This document shows, in pieces, positions 32,436 through 43,733 of a stretch of DNA of 64,000 nt. A program made the position numbers and the translations under genes. This DNA is from Anastatus disparis (lineage: Eukaryota; Arthropoda; Insecta; Hymenoptera; Eupelmidae): NCBI GenBank assembly GCA_017163975.1, contig JAFFSR010000245.1:3611001-3675000 (forward strand), in the 5' to 3' direction. How positions within the stretch are numbered: the first letter of the stretch is position 1; each line of letters begins with the position of its first letter. Below the pieces are notes generated by a model that saw only the letters and a list, made by a program, of their open reading frames with translations, was not told the DNA's origin and made no database searches.

Positions 32436-34963
32436 GGCTGATTCCATTCAGATTCATGCAGGCCGTCACTGATCGAATTTTTTTTTTTCTTCTAAGTAAT
32501 AAAAATACCTTCTATTATGTATATGAAGATAAAATTTACCTCATAGAACGCTCAAAATTTTTTTTTTTTTTTTACTACAGCAATTCTAGTGTTGGATGTA
32601 AAAACGAAAATTCAAAAATTGAAAATGAACCTCTACTTTTAAATGACTATAGCTCCGTCAATTTTTAACCTTTTTGGTCGTTCTTCTAATAAAAGTGTGC
32701 GAAATTTGGTCTAGTTTTAAATGCGATCTCGATTTTTGTAATACAATTTGATCTCGCTGAGTTATTTACGAAAAATCGAAAAATAGCGATTTTTTTCAAA
32801 CACGATTTTCTCAAATACTATATTTTTTTTTGTTGAAATTTTTATGATTTTATACATAAAAAATACTAACTTTTAGCGTAGGTGAGAATATGCGATTTTG
32901 CCTTATTTTTTTTAAACAGATTTTTAAACGTTTTTTTTATATTTTCGATTTTAAAACATTGATACCATGGCGCATCGTACAATTTTTCCAACTTTACGTG
33001 TTCTTACAACTATTTTTATGCTTTTATTTATTAATATATCAAAAATATCAACAATAATCTTTAAAATAAACCCCGGATCGAATATTTTGATCAATTAGAA
33101 CAAAAGTTATGACGATTTAAAGTTTAAAAAAAAATGCTGAAACTTTAAATAAATATATTTACTTTGAATTTTGAATTTTGAATTTTGAATTTGAATTTCA
33201 AATTTTGAAAAGGTGAATTTTTTAAATACTAAAATATATTATTTGGTCATTCCCAATGAACAAATAATATGCGATACAATTAAGAAATGAACACTAATGA
33301 ATTGAGAACTAATGTGAATAAAAAAATCTGAATTTGAATAAAACCTTTCAATTTACTTCTTGCCACTCATGTCTCGAAGTTTTGGCAGTGTAGATTTGGT
33401 TTCGTTTACTTTTTCTACAGTGAATCTTTTGAATACCTTTAATTTCTTTTGCATTTCCTAACTATTCCATTTTTTTTGTCTGTCGAAAAACTTCTAACTC
33501 ATCCTTGCGGATAACAAGAATGTTAATCGACGGAGTATATTTTGATACGTGAATGGCGAAATTTTCAGCGTTTCTAATAAAATCTGCATTCTTCTTGGAC
33601 AGATTATGCGTGGTAGCATAATGTATGACTAAACCACCAATACCATCGCAAGCGCCTTTGCCATGATCTGTTGCAGAAAAAAGCCATTTTCTGTTTACTT
33701 TTGAGTTTTGAAACTCATAGAATTGATATCTATTTTTAAAATGACTGGCAGCTCCATCAGAAATGGTTATGATTTCATTAAGATCTTGCGCAATATGTTT
33801 TTGTTTTAAGTTGTCGATAATTAAATTTATAGTCATTAGGGCATGAGACGAATCATGTTTAATATCGTCAGAGACGGTGACATAACTGACTGTCTTATCA
33901 TTTCCAAAATAGCATACTGACGTAAATATTGATATTTGGTTTTTACTCTAATGATAGCTTTGAATTTTATTTTAAAGCAGAACTGTCCAATTTTCTGCAA
34001 AATCGACATGAATAACTGATTAGGAGTCATTATTTTTCGCTAAAAGTTTAACCTCTTTAATTGCTATACGTTGAATTTCTTTGACCAATTTATGAGCTCT
34101 TACAGTGAGAGCACGCTCTCTTAACTCTATTAAGAAATTTTCAATTGTGCTAGTTTTATTCAGTAAATTTGATTTTTCTGAATAAAATCTGCAATGTCTT
34201 GTTTATTCTCTTTTTTATAATTATTCAAAGCATCTGTAAATATCATATTTATTTAAAGTTTCAGCATTCTTTTTTAAACTTTAAATCATCATAACTTTTG
34301 TTCTAATTGATCAAAATATTCGATCCGGGGTATATTTTAAAGATTATTGTTGATATTTTTGATATATTAATAAATAAAAGCATAAAAATAGTTGTAAAAA
34401 CACGTAAAGCTAGAAAAATAGTACAATGCGCCATGGTATCAATGTTTTAAAATCGAAAATATAAAAAAAACGTTTAAAAATCTGTTTAAAAAAAATAAGG
34501 CAAAATCGCATATTCTCACCTACGCTAAAAGTTAGTATTTTTTATGTATAAAATCATATAAAAATTTCAAAAAAAAAAATATAGTTTTTGAGAAAATCAT
34601 GTTTGAAAAAAATCGCTTTTTTCGGTTTTTCGTAAATAACTCAGTGAGATCAAATTGTATTACAAAAATCGAGATTGCATTTAAAACTAGACAGGATTCC
34701 GCACACTTTCGTTAAAACAACGCCTAAAATGGTAAAAAATTGACGGAGCTATAGTCATTTAAAAGTAGAGGTTCATTTTCAATTTTTGAATTTTCGTTTT
34801 TACATCCAACACTAGAATTGCTGTAGTAAAAAAAAAAAAAATTTTTGAGCGTTCTATGAGGTAAATTTTATCTTCATATACATAATAGAAGGTATTTTTA
34901 TTACTTGGAAGAAAAAAAAAATTCGATCAGTGACGGCCTGCATGAATCTGAATGGAATCAGCC
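32436..34963 (-). mobile_element. Element 3: long-TIR transposon of the GGCTGATTCC family
   Basis: Flanked by TATT (32432-32435 and 34964-34967). Removing it restores the RNase H frame. The arms of about 720 bp (32436-33158 and 34241-34963) begin GGCTGATTCCATTCAGATTC and are near-identical, also to the right arm of element 2. The centre holds transposase fragments on the minus strand. It differs from element 1 in arm sequence but shares the end and the transposase family. Confidence 0.92.
33462..34030 (-). pseudogene. Transposase catalytic-region remnant of element 3
   Basis: Minus-strand frames 34030-33836 and 33836-33462. The second has TISDGAASHFKNRYQF and WLFSATDHGKGACDGIGG, matching the D550 and H581/D587 motifs of the 712-residue transposase at 1050-3188. 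The first has only weak similarity and is frame-broken. Stops and shifts upstream (34031-34240) show decay. Confidence 0.75.
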
Positions 34964-35241
34964 TATTAACAATCATTTTTGCAGTAAAAACCTTCCGGCC
35001 ATATGTATATGGTAGGAAATGGACCCTAGTAACGGATCATCGCCCACTTGTGCATTTACATAACGCCAAAGACCCCTCTTCTAAATTAATGAGATGGAGA
35101 TTTAAATTGGATGAGTTTGATTATGATATTATCTATAAGCCAGGTCGGATAAATTCAAATGCAGATTCTCTTTCACGTAATCCAATAGGAAGTACACAGA
35201 ATAAATTAATTTTAAATACTCAAAAACATCATGCTTTTTAA
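34964..35241 (+). pseudogene. Gypsy RNase H, second part
   Basis: Continues exactly where 32435 stopped: FAVKTFRPYVYGRKW, then VTDHRPLVHL and NADSLSRNPI, the usual end of gypsy RNase H. A stop at 35239-35241 follows, and the integrase-containing frame lies in another phase, so there is a frameshift around 35240. Confidence 0.88.
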
Positions 35242-35267
35242 CAAATCCTAATAATTGCTCTAGAAGT

Positions 35268-37065
35268 GTGGGAAAGATGTTCGACCGCGCAGACGAATCA
35301 TCGGTTCCAAATTTCAAAACGAGCGCAGATAATTCAGACGATCTCTATGAATCAGTAATTTATTCAATATTTTGTAAAAATAATAGTAAAGACAATCATA
35401 ACGATGCATTAACAAAACACGATTTAATTTTAGAAAAGAGTAAAATAGAAAAAAGTAACGAGACCGTTAACGACGATGACAGGGGGGAAGTAAAAACAGC
35501 TGTAGGCAGCGTGCGAAACCACTCTTTAGATCACGAACAATTGCGTTTGATGATGAAGAGCACTGCACCTGCAAGTAATAATAAATATCAGAGGGAGCAA
35601 GTGCAAAACCACTCTTTAGATCACGAACAATTGCGTTCGATGATGAAGAGCACCGTACCTGTTTGGACCAGTGTTAAAGAGAGAGAACAAGTGCAAAACC
35701 ACTCTTTAGATCACGAACAATTGCGTTCGATGATGAAGAGCACCGCACTTGTTTCACAAGCTAAGACAAATTTAAATACACAAAATACGAACAGGAACGC
35801 TTGCAAAAGAATAAAGTTACAAAAGCCTATTTTACTCAAAGAAACAATATTTTTTATAACAATTCCAACGATAATGGAAAGTAAAGATGAACTATTTATG
35901 CGTAAAGATAATCTCATCCAATTTGCTTCTCTTGACCTCAAATTTACTTCAAAAGTTAGTCAGGATTTACTAAGATGTAATAAATTTTCAATAAAACGCC
36001 TAAAAAATATTAATATAAAAATCGGTGATGCTATAACATTTCAAAATCAAAATTACCATCCAATAAATTTATTTATAAAAGAAAATTATGACGAGGTTCC
36101 TGACCTCCTTGATATAAAGTCTTCAATCGAATCTCTTAAATTAGTTATGGATCAACTAAACCTAAAAACAATTAGTATATCACGTAACAATAATGATTTA
36201 GACACATACGATTGGTCCTACATATTACACATATTAAAAACAACATTTAATAGTCCTGAATACATAATAACAATTTGTAATGGTGAAATAATAATCCCAG
36301 TAAATTTCGAAAGAAATAACATCATTGAAGAATATCATGAATCACTTACAGGAGGGCATTTGGGTATGAATAAAGTAGTAAAAGCTATAAGAAAAAATTT
36401 TTATTGGAAAAATATGCAAAGAGATGTTGATAACTTTATACGTACTTGCCCAAGTTGTCAAGCGTATAAAATTACAGCCCTGAAAACCAAAATGCCTATG
36501 ATCATTACAGACACCCCTCAAAAAGCCTTCGAAAAGGTACAAATGGATATAGTAGGCCCTCTAACTATTTCATCAAAAGGCAACTGGTACCTCTTAACAA
36601 TACAATGCAATTTAACTAAATATGCAGACGCAATTCCAATACCCAATATGGAAGCTACCACTATAGCATTAACCTTCGCAGAACATTTTATTACAAGATT
36701 TGGTTGTCCGGGGACCATCCATACAGGTCAGGGTGCAAATTTTTTAGGTAAAATATTAGAAACATTTTGTAAAATCTTTAAAATCAGACAAATAAAATCA
36801 ACGGCAATGCATCCAGAAAGCTTGGGATCACTAGAACGAGCACATAGAGTCTTTATAGAAAGCCTAAAACACTATTGTGATGAAAGAAATTGGGACGACT
36901 ACATTCGATTCGCAATATTCTCATATAATACCTCGGTCAGAGAATCAACCGGTTTCTCCCCTCATCAGCTCGTTTTTGGTTGCGAAGCTCGTATCCCAAC
37001 AGAATTTGCCAACGAAAAAATCTCTCGCACATTTAACGATCACTTCGATGAATTGTTTAATAAAA
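35268..37065 (+). pseudogene. Gypsy linker with 30-residue repeats plus integrase, cut by Helitron 2
   Basis: The first 170 residues hold three tandem 30-residue repeats (NHSLDHEQLRSMMKST). The integrase follows. It has an HHCC zinc domain (GGHLGMNKV ... FIRTCPSCQ), then core motifs with MDIVGP (Asp kept), IHTGQGANF where Asp is expected at residue 487 but Gly is found, and HPESLGSLERAH (Glu kept). Loss of the second Asp would abolish integration. Coding is interrupted at 37065/37066 by Helitron 2 and resumes at 48593 in phase. Confidence 0.88.
35521..35790 (+). repeat. Three tandem 90-bp repeats inside gypsy pol
   Basis: The marker ACTCTTTAGATCACGAACAA starts at 35521, 35611 and 35701, exactly 90 bp apart, so the reading frame is kept. 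Similarity is highest in the first 50 bp of each unit. The repeats lie between RNase H and the integrase zinc domain. Confidence 0.93.
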
Positions 37066-37095
37066 CTAGCTACATTCATGCGCGCGAAGCGCGCA
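37066..37095 (-). promoter_or_regulatory. Helitron 2 3' terminal hairpin and CTAG end
   Basis: A seven-base-pair stem (TGCGCGC/GCGCGCA) with a 3-base loop, nine bases from the CTAG end. In Helitrons this structure marks the end of rolling-circle strand transfer. Confidence 0.9.
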
Positions 37096-37403
37096 ACAAA
37101 TTTATACTCCAGGGTCAACTATGGATATAATAACATCTATAAACATGATAAGTAATTTTAATAAACGAAATTATTTTAGTAGCAATTTCATTGTTTTTAA
37201 AAAAATGATGAGTGGTTATCTATCAAAAATTAATTTTAAATAAAAACTAAAATTATGAACCTTAAAATCAAACAGTACGAAGTGCCTTTAATATGTCATC
37301 AAAAAATAAAAAAATTAAATTAAAAGAAATTTTTAATATAATTTTTTACATACATAATTTTCAATATTTATATTAGTTTTTTGGCATGTAGGATATAAGA
37401 TCA

Positions 37404-37451
37404 AACTCTAGATACCGCAGCATACAACTGACCATGATCAAAAACTTCTCT
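37404..37451 (-). pseudogene. Helitron 2 helicase C-terminal motif
   Basis: Encodes REVFDHGQLYAAVSRV, the near-terminal motif of Helitron helicases (VFxHGQLYVALSR). It is separated from the preceding helicase sequence at 40532 by about 3 kb of inserted DNA. A stop follows soon after the motif. Confidence 0.85.
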
Positions 37452-38132
37452 TCATCAATCAATAATTATATTATTCTTTTAAGCAGCTAACAACAGCTAA
37501 AATTTTTTTTAAGCAACTGAATAAACTAATAGCAGTATCTGTTTCAATTTTTCTTTATTTACAGCATATAAGTGATTTGAAACATAATAGAGATAAATCT
37601 GCGTTGGTTACACACTGTAAAAATTCTAGCCATAGCTTTGATACAAACATAGGAACCTCAAACATATTAGACATTGAATGCAACTATCAAAAAAGATTGC
37701 TATCAGAAATGATACATGTTAAAAAATATGAAAATTGCAATAATACACGACACTGAAAAATTAAACAACGTATATAATAAATACATAGTTGAATTATTAA
37801 AAAGAAATTAATTTTTTTGATAAAACGGTTTCAAGAATAAATTATTTACAATAAAACGCAATAATTGTTAAATTGGATTAAATATAATTAAATCAAATTC
37901 ATTCATGTGAATCAAAATCTTGAATCAAATACCAAGTACATAAAGGAACACACTTGCTAGTCACTTTGTACAAACGTAACTCACCTAAATTACCTATGTT
38001 AAAGATTTGTATAACCAAAGAAGATAGACGCTTATAGAAGGATTCTTCTGGGTTACATTTTTCGTCCGAAAGCCTGGGTAACACTTCAACATTGTTTGTA
38101 TATCTATACATATGAAAAATGTGCTATATATA

Positions 38133-38181
<49 letters not shown>

Positions 38182-38661
38182 CATGGGATTTGATGGCGTC
38201 CCCAAGTAGCTGGGTAACAGAACCAACTCATTTTTGGCAGAAATTTCCCATGTACGCTTCTATCAGCGGCTATATTCGTTGGAATAACTTATACTTCATA
38301 ATGTCACGTAGATCACGACAACGCATATTAGATTGCGAAAATTTTTATTATTAATAGAAATATCTATTATTATACATTTTTATAAAACAAAAATAGTTAT
38401 GTAATACCACATGTTTAATACTTGTAAGTTTCATTTTTTATTTTTATTGTTACGCCTAAAATGTATTGTTTTAGGTGATGTTTTTTTAATGTATTGTTGA
38501 TGAATTTAGAAATTTTTAATTATTAAGAAACTGTTATCAGTTGTTATTAAATTTTATGTTTTAGCACCTGAAGTGGCCTCTCTAAAAAATAGAGGAGAAA
38601 AGTCGTTTTTTCTCTTATAGAAATAAAGAAAAATTGAAACAGCTGCTGCTATTAGTTTATT
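37452..38661. other. Inserted AT-rich DNA within the Helitron 2 helicase, with an inverted repeat
   Basis: No gene is recognised. A 45-50-bp inverted pair occurs at 37511-37560 and 38625-38672 (AATAAACTAATAGCAG and its complement). A (TA)n microsatellite lies at about 38131-38177. A 70-codon minus-strand frame (38111-37899) has no recognisable family. Confidence 0.5.
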
Positions 38662-38896
38662 CACAGTTAGAAATATCAAAGACAAAGTCTGTTAAAACCA
38701 GTTAATAGACAAAAATGTGTGTTACTTTAACAAACAAAATGTCTTTAAAGGATTTAACAAACAAATGTCTGTTAAAATTTTACTTATAAATTACAGACAT
38801 TGTCTGTCAATGTACTAAAACTTTTTTTGGTCTTGTTTTCCGTACACATACATACACGTTTTAAATATAGTTTTATTTTTTTAAATTCACGTTTAA

Positions 38897-39279
38897 GAGG
38901 AGGTCGAGTATATCTGTCCTTTTCTAATCAAAGAATTGATTTTTTCACAAAAATTAATGATTATAGCAAAAAATAAGAAGAAAGCCCCATCTCGTATAAT
39001 AAAAAGCAAGATTCTCTTTTATGAGGAAAAATTATTTTTATCGCTTCGTTTTTAAGAAAACCTTGAAAAACTGAATTTTCCATCCTAACCTCTATTTTTT
39101 TAAGTTTTTCAAGGTTTTTCTTCAAAACGAATCAATAAAAATAATTTTTCCTTATCAAAGAAAATCTTGCTTTTTATTATACGAGATGGGGCTATCTCCT
39201 TATTTTTTGCTACAATTATTAGTTTTTGCAAAAAAATTAATTCTTTGATTAGAAAAGGACAGAGATATACGACCTGCTC
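38897..39279. mobile_element. TTAA MITE with GAGGAGGTCG ends
   Basis: TTAA at 38893-38896 and 39280-39283. The ends GAGGAGGTCGAGTATATCTG and its complement (ending GACCTGCTC) flank a palindrome centred near 39090. It is related to 13223-13613 by its ends. Confidence 0.85.
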
Positions 39280-39283
39280 TTAA

Positions 39284-39649
39284 GGAGTCTCATGTGCTAG
39301 CTATAGTTTTCTATAGTTTTTTGTTCATAATAATCAAAAGTTTAAAAAATTCTTCAATATTTTGAAAAACATTAATTTATACCTGGAAAAAAATCTCTGC
39401 AAATTTTTAGTTAGACTTATCGACTGATTTTATTATTTATGCTCACTTAAAGTTTATCTTTTCACTACTATGAGATGCAAAACACGCGGACTTCGAGTGA
39501 GCACACATAAAAAAATTAGTTGATAAGACTACTTGAAAATTTGCAGAAATTTTTTTCTAGGTATAAATTAATTTTTATCAAAATTTTGAAGAGTTCTTTA
39601 AACTTTTAATTTTTATGAACAACAAACTATAGCTGACATATGAGACTCC
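39284..39649. mobile_element. TTAA MITE with GGAGTCTCAT ends
   Basis: Shares the TTAA at 39280-39283 with its left neighbour and has TTAA at 39650-39653. The ends GGAGTCTCATGTGCTAGCTA and the complement of GGAGTCTCATATGTCAGCTA form a palindrome. No coding. Confidence 0.87.
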
Positions 39650-39788
39650 TTAAATTAATAAATGTACAAGAACTAAAAAAATATTAGAAAGAACGTTTTT
39701 TATTATATCTTATACAATATTATATTCGTTTATAATATGATATTCGTTGTCTAATGAATAGCTTTCGTGACATTTACAATCATATAAT

Positions 39789-40252
39789 TTTAATAATTAT
39801 TAACAATTTTTATAAACAAATTATAATAATACGTTTGTTCGAAAAAAAAAAAAAAATTATGATATTTTTTAGGTCATTTTGAGTAAAAAAGGTTCTCATG
39901 AACATATTGCTAAAATGAACTGAATCGGCAAAAAAAAATCGCAGTTTGAAAAAACGCGATTTTTTAAAACTTTGACAGCCTATAGCTCAGCTTCTACTGA
40001 TTTCATTTTAACTCACAACAGCTTAAATTGTTTGTTAAAATATAAACTTAAAGATTACAGTAGTTAGCGACCGTATTTATAAAATATCGCGTTTTTTCAA
40101 ACTTTGCAATTTCTTTTCTGCCGATTCAGTGAATTTTAGCAATATGTTCATGAGAACCTTTTTTACTCAAAATGAACTAAAAAAATATGATAAGATTTTT
40201 TTTTAAGTGCATTATTATAATCTGTTTATGAAAATTGTTAATAATTATTAAA
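39789..40252. mobile_element. Palindromic MITE
   Basis: TTTAATAATTATTAACAATT and its complement lie at the ends, with inner arms containing AAAAAAGGTTCTCATGAACA and its complement, centred near 40020. No target duplication was identified and there is no coding. Confidence 0.7.
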
Positions 40253-40531
40253 TGCGCCATTTTCAGACATTCTACCCAAAAAATTCGGATTCAGCAGGTC
40301 AAAAATACATAAAAAAACCTGGGTAGAATTGAGGACCTCGATCGACCAAGACTTATGTAGTTTGCCCCTGGACTATCTGTTTTAGTCGTTTGTTACGGAC
40401 ATTTTCAGAATCAACTGACATAAAGTCTGTTAAATCGTCACATCCTTGTTTGTTACTTCAACAGACAATTGAGTAACAGAAAATAAAAGTTAACAGACTA
40501 CACAATTGTTTTTAACCGTGTTCAGTTCCTT

Positions 40532-40970
40532 AAAACAATAATTTTATTATCAAACGTTTGTCCACGTAATTTATTAATCGTCATAGCAAAAGATAATTCA
40601 CGTGAAAATTACGTTCTTTTAAATGTAAAAGAAATATTCATTTTCACAATATAATCTACTACGGTTTGGAAAAATATCATCTTATACCGCCCGTCAAAAT
40701 TTTACATTTTAATAAATGATTAGAAAATTCTAAAATTTGCAATCTCGCACTATTGCATGAACCTTTATTAATACTTATATTTCTTATAAGCATTACAATA
40801 AATTTTTCTCTCAAATGTAATTTACTGGAAGGATTAAAAGAATTTAAATATTCTAAAAGAAACATTTCATCTGATTCATTAATGATTTTCATCACTATCA
40901 ATTTCCGAGTTTTAAAATAATGTATGAAAATAATATAAATTTTGCAATAAGGAATCAAAAAGTTTTTCAC
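40532..40970 (-). pseudogene. Helitron 2 helicase fragment
   Basis: Two minus-strand frames. The upper one (40970-40677) has LEYLNSFNPSSKLHLREKF, IVMLIRNISINKGSCNSARL and CKILTGGIR. The next (about 40675-40532) has FKRTQFSRELSFAMTINK and LRGQTFDN. These are the late motifs of Pif1-like Helitron helicases (LLRNL...GLCNGTRL, QFPxRLxFAMTINKSQGQT). A frameshift lies near 40676. The upstream helicase and Rep parts are not present above 41000. Confidence 0.85.
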
Positions 40971-41611
40971 AAAAAAAACATTTTATTTTTTACTTGCATT
41001 AAATTTTGTTTTAACTCATTCATATAAAATTGTTTTCACTAATTATTATATGCGTTACATCTTTAGTTTGGATAGCATTAAATTAAATTAAATATTGCAG
41101 TAAATTAAATTTTTAAATACTATTATTGGTAATAAGAGTTTAAAAATCCCTCATTATTTAAAATTACAAAAGCATCTTTTTCATCTTTATATATTTAATG
41201 ACTATTAAATAAATGACTTTACTTAGCTACATCATAACCGCATTATAGGTAATAATAAATATATCTATTACATTTATTTGAACTTAAGCATTTACAAAAA
41301 CGCTGCCAAGTGCTTTGGTGTAATGCTTTCTCATAGAGCTCATTGTGTTAGAGTATTTTGATTTCATTTTGCTTTCTCAAAGAAAAATTATTGTATGGGT
41401 GAAAAAATTTTTTCTATTTTTTCGTTAATTTGTACATATTTAGACTCCGGAAGTCAAAAAAAGTGGTTTCAAATAAAAATTTTTTCAAAATTTTCAAAAT
41501 GCTCTAAAATTAAAACTGCGCTAAGAAAATTAGTTTTAAAAAATTTTTTTGTTCTGACAATAGCGGATAACTTGCATGCGAATTTTGGGGCAAATCTAAG
41601 AAAATCAGTTT
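40971..41611. other. AT-rich Helitron 2 interior, nothing recognised
   Basis: No convincing coding. A 78-codon plus-strand frame at 41395-41631 crosses the edge of the hAT-like MITE, so it is not a gene. Confidence 0.5.
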
Positions 41612-42023
41612 GGGTGGGGCTCCAACATTAGAATGTTTTTTATTTAATGAATATTTATTTAGAGTGCCACAATTACGAATAGCGTATTCCATAATTTAGA
41701 AGAAAGTAATAATGAATTTTCATGATTTCAAAAAGCAGTAGTGATAATCTTAAATTATTCGATTAAAATATTTAGAGTTCTTTCGAAATCTTGATATAAT
41801 TTATTCTAAATTTAGACGTACATTTATTTTGCTACTTCTTATTTCGATAAAGTGAATATTCTAAAATGCTTTACTCGCATTAGTTATTTTCGTTACTTCA
41901 GTCGCTGAAAATACGAAAATTCTAAAATGAATAAATAAACAGTCTCGATATGCACATAATTTATATGAACTTCTAAATAAATGTTAATTAAATAAAAAAC
42001 ATTCTAATGTTCGAGCCCCACCC
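41612..42023. mobile_element. hAT-like palindromic MITE
   Basis: The ends GGGTGGGGCTCCAACATTAG and the complement of GGGTGGGGCTCGAACATTAG are flanked by the 8-bp duplication ATCAGTTT (41604-41611 and 42024-42031). An 8-bp duplication is typical of hAT elements. No gene. Confidence 0.87.
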
Positions 42024-42717
42024 ATCAGTTTTCAGAAGTTTTTCTTTTGGTAATCGCAAATAATTTCCAAGCAAATTTTAGAGCAAATCCATCGAGTACT
42101 TAAAGTAAAATACAAAAAAAATTAAAAATTAGAATTGAAAAAAAATGTTTTAAATTGTTTTAAAATTAAAACTATACGAAGAAAACCAGTTTTCAATAGC
42201 TTCCGTACCAATTAGACAAAAAAATAAATTGTATGCAAAATTTGAAGGAAATCTGTCGAGTACTTTTCGAGATCTAATTGACGTAATGAGTACATACACA
42301 CACACATACATACAGACATTTTCTGCCCTACAAAAAAAAAATCAGGTGAGAGATCATTACATGAGATTTTGGCATGATAAATCACCTAAGAAATCAGGTG
42401 ATTTCTCGCCTGATTTTTTTTAACAGAGTGGAAACTACTTTTTTCCACGAGTCTGAATATGTACAAATTAATAAAAAAATAGAACAAATTTTTTTATTGA
42501 TACAATGTTTTCTTTATGAGAAAGTAGAAGTGTATTAAAATATATTTATAACTCATGAATCTTAAGACATGATACACATACAACATTATTTCATTTTAAA
42601 TAGTGTTATTAAATAAACAAAATCAAGTTTTTAACTAATTAAAAGGATTTTAAGCATCAGATAAGGGTTTTTAAAACTATACATGGATCAAACTTTTTTA
42701 TTTAATGTATATTTAAG
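42024..42717. other. AT-rich Helitron 2 interior with a fragment related to the 52776-53072 MITE
   Basis: At about 42344-42420 the sequence has AAATCAGGTGA, TTTTGGCATGATAAATCACC and a mirrored CAGGTGATTT, words shared with the palindromic MITE at 52776-53072. No coding. Confidence 0.5.
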
Positions 42718-43680
42718 GTGGCTGAGGTGGTGCAGACCGTTAGTGATCTCACGGCCCAGGACGAACACTTAATCAACACCAACACCAACACTGATATGCC
42801 TGTAAATTCGAATATAACACAATCATTTGAACGTAAAGATAGTAGCTCTCTTAACACATGCACTGAAGCACCTGTTGATTCAAACGATGAACAATTAGTA
42901 AAAGCACATACAGATAGTAGCGGAGAGGCATCCTGTCATACTGTGAAGAGGTGTGGTTCTGGGAATAGTGTCTTGGTGATATCCAGCGGACTGGACTGCT
43001 CTGCGGCTAATGTTGGGCTGGAGGATTATGCTTGCGCTGTTCTGGGAACCATACTTCCGACTTTTGAACGTTCAAATATTGTATCTGTTACTGAGATCTC
43101 TAATTCTGAAAATAAAAATAAGGGCAGGATGTCTGCTGGGCCTGAGTTCGTTGGCGGTCCGAGTGTTGCGTTCTCATTGTTGGTTAGACTTTCTGGAGAT
43201 GACTTGGCGCAGAAGGTATTTATGGCTAGGCGTAGATTAACGGGTTTTTCGACAGCGGATCTGGATCCCTCCCTCCTCGGCAGTTTTTCTACCACCAAGC
43301 ACCATTCTCAAATATATATAAATGAGTATATTGAAAAAGATAAATATATTAAATTTAAAAATCTTAAAAAGTATGCTAAAGGAAAAGGTTGCAAGTTTGT
43401 TTGGCATAGAGGTGGTAAATTTATGGTGAGGAGGGAGAGAGGGGAGAGAGCGCACAAATTTGAAAGTGAACATGATTTGAATGAAATATTAGATAAATCT
43501 AAATGTATTGTACAAAAAAATGTTAAAGTAACTGATTTTGAGAAACACGATGAAGCTCTAACAAATAATGGAACTACTGATAATGATAAATGTAAACCTC
43601 ATAATAATAGTGGGATGAGCTCGAATCAGGAATTAATTAAAAATCATGCAATATCCTTAGATAGAGCCTCTCCCCAATGA
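42718..43680 (+). CDS. LINE B ORF1 protein
   Basis: A 320-codon frame. The N-terminal half is polar and Ser/Thr/Asn-rich. The C-terminal half has QIYINEYIEKDKYIKFKN and CKFVWHRGGKFMVRRERGE, a domain found in ORF1 of many arthropod CR1-like LINEs and in baculovirus FP-like proteins, thought to bind nucleic acid. The frame is open upstream of the first listed codon and no better Met is visible, so the exact start is uncertain. It ends 53 bp before the first Met of ORF2. Confidence 0.75.
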   Translation: MAEVVQTVSDLTAQDEHLINTNTNTDMPVNSNITQSFERKDSSSLNTCTEAPVDSNDEQLVKAHTDSSGEASCHTVKRCGSGNSVLVISSGLDCSAANVGLEDYACAVLGTILPTFERSNIVSVTEISNSENKNKGRMSAGPEFVGGPSVAFSLLVRLSGDDLAQKVFMARRRLTGFSTADLDPSLLGSFSTTKHHSQIYINEYIEKDKYIKFKNLKKYAKGKGCKFVWHRGGKFMVRRERGERAHKFESEHDLNEILDKSKCIVQKNVKVTDFEKHDEALTNNGTTDNDKCKPHNNSGMSSNQELIKNHAISLDRASPQ

Positions 43681-43733
43681 CTGCGCTGGTCCTCTTCGGA
43701 GAGTCGAATAGGGAGGAGGGGTGAACTGCGCGC

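Larger units (their letters stand above)
38662..40520. mobile_element. Possible TIR element around the MITE cluster
   Basis: The ends CACAGTTAGAAA and the complement of CACGGTTAAAAA, both followed by AGTCTGTTAA and scattered CTGTTA/TTTGT words, suggest imperfect inverted ends. No clear target duplication was found. It encloses two TTAA MITEs and another palindrome. Confidence 0.4.

Noticed and set aside
37066..37130. Integrase reading on to 37130
   Set aside because: The residues after 37065 translate the Helitron terminal hairpin. True integrase coding resumes at 48593.
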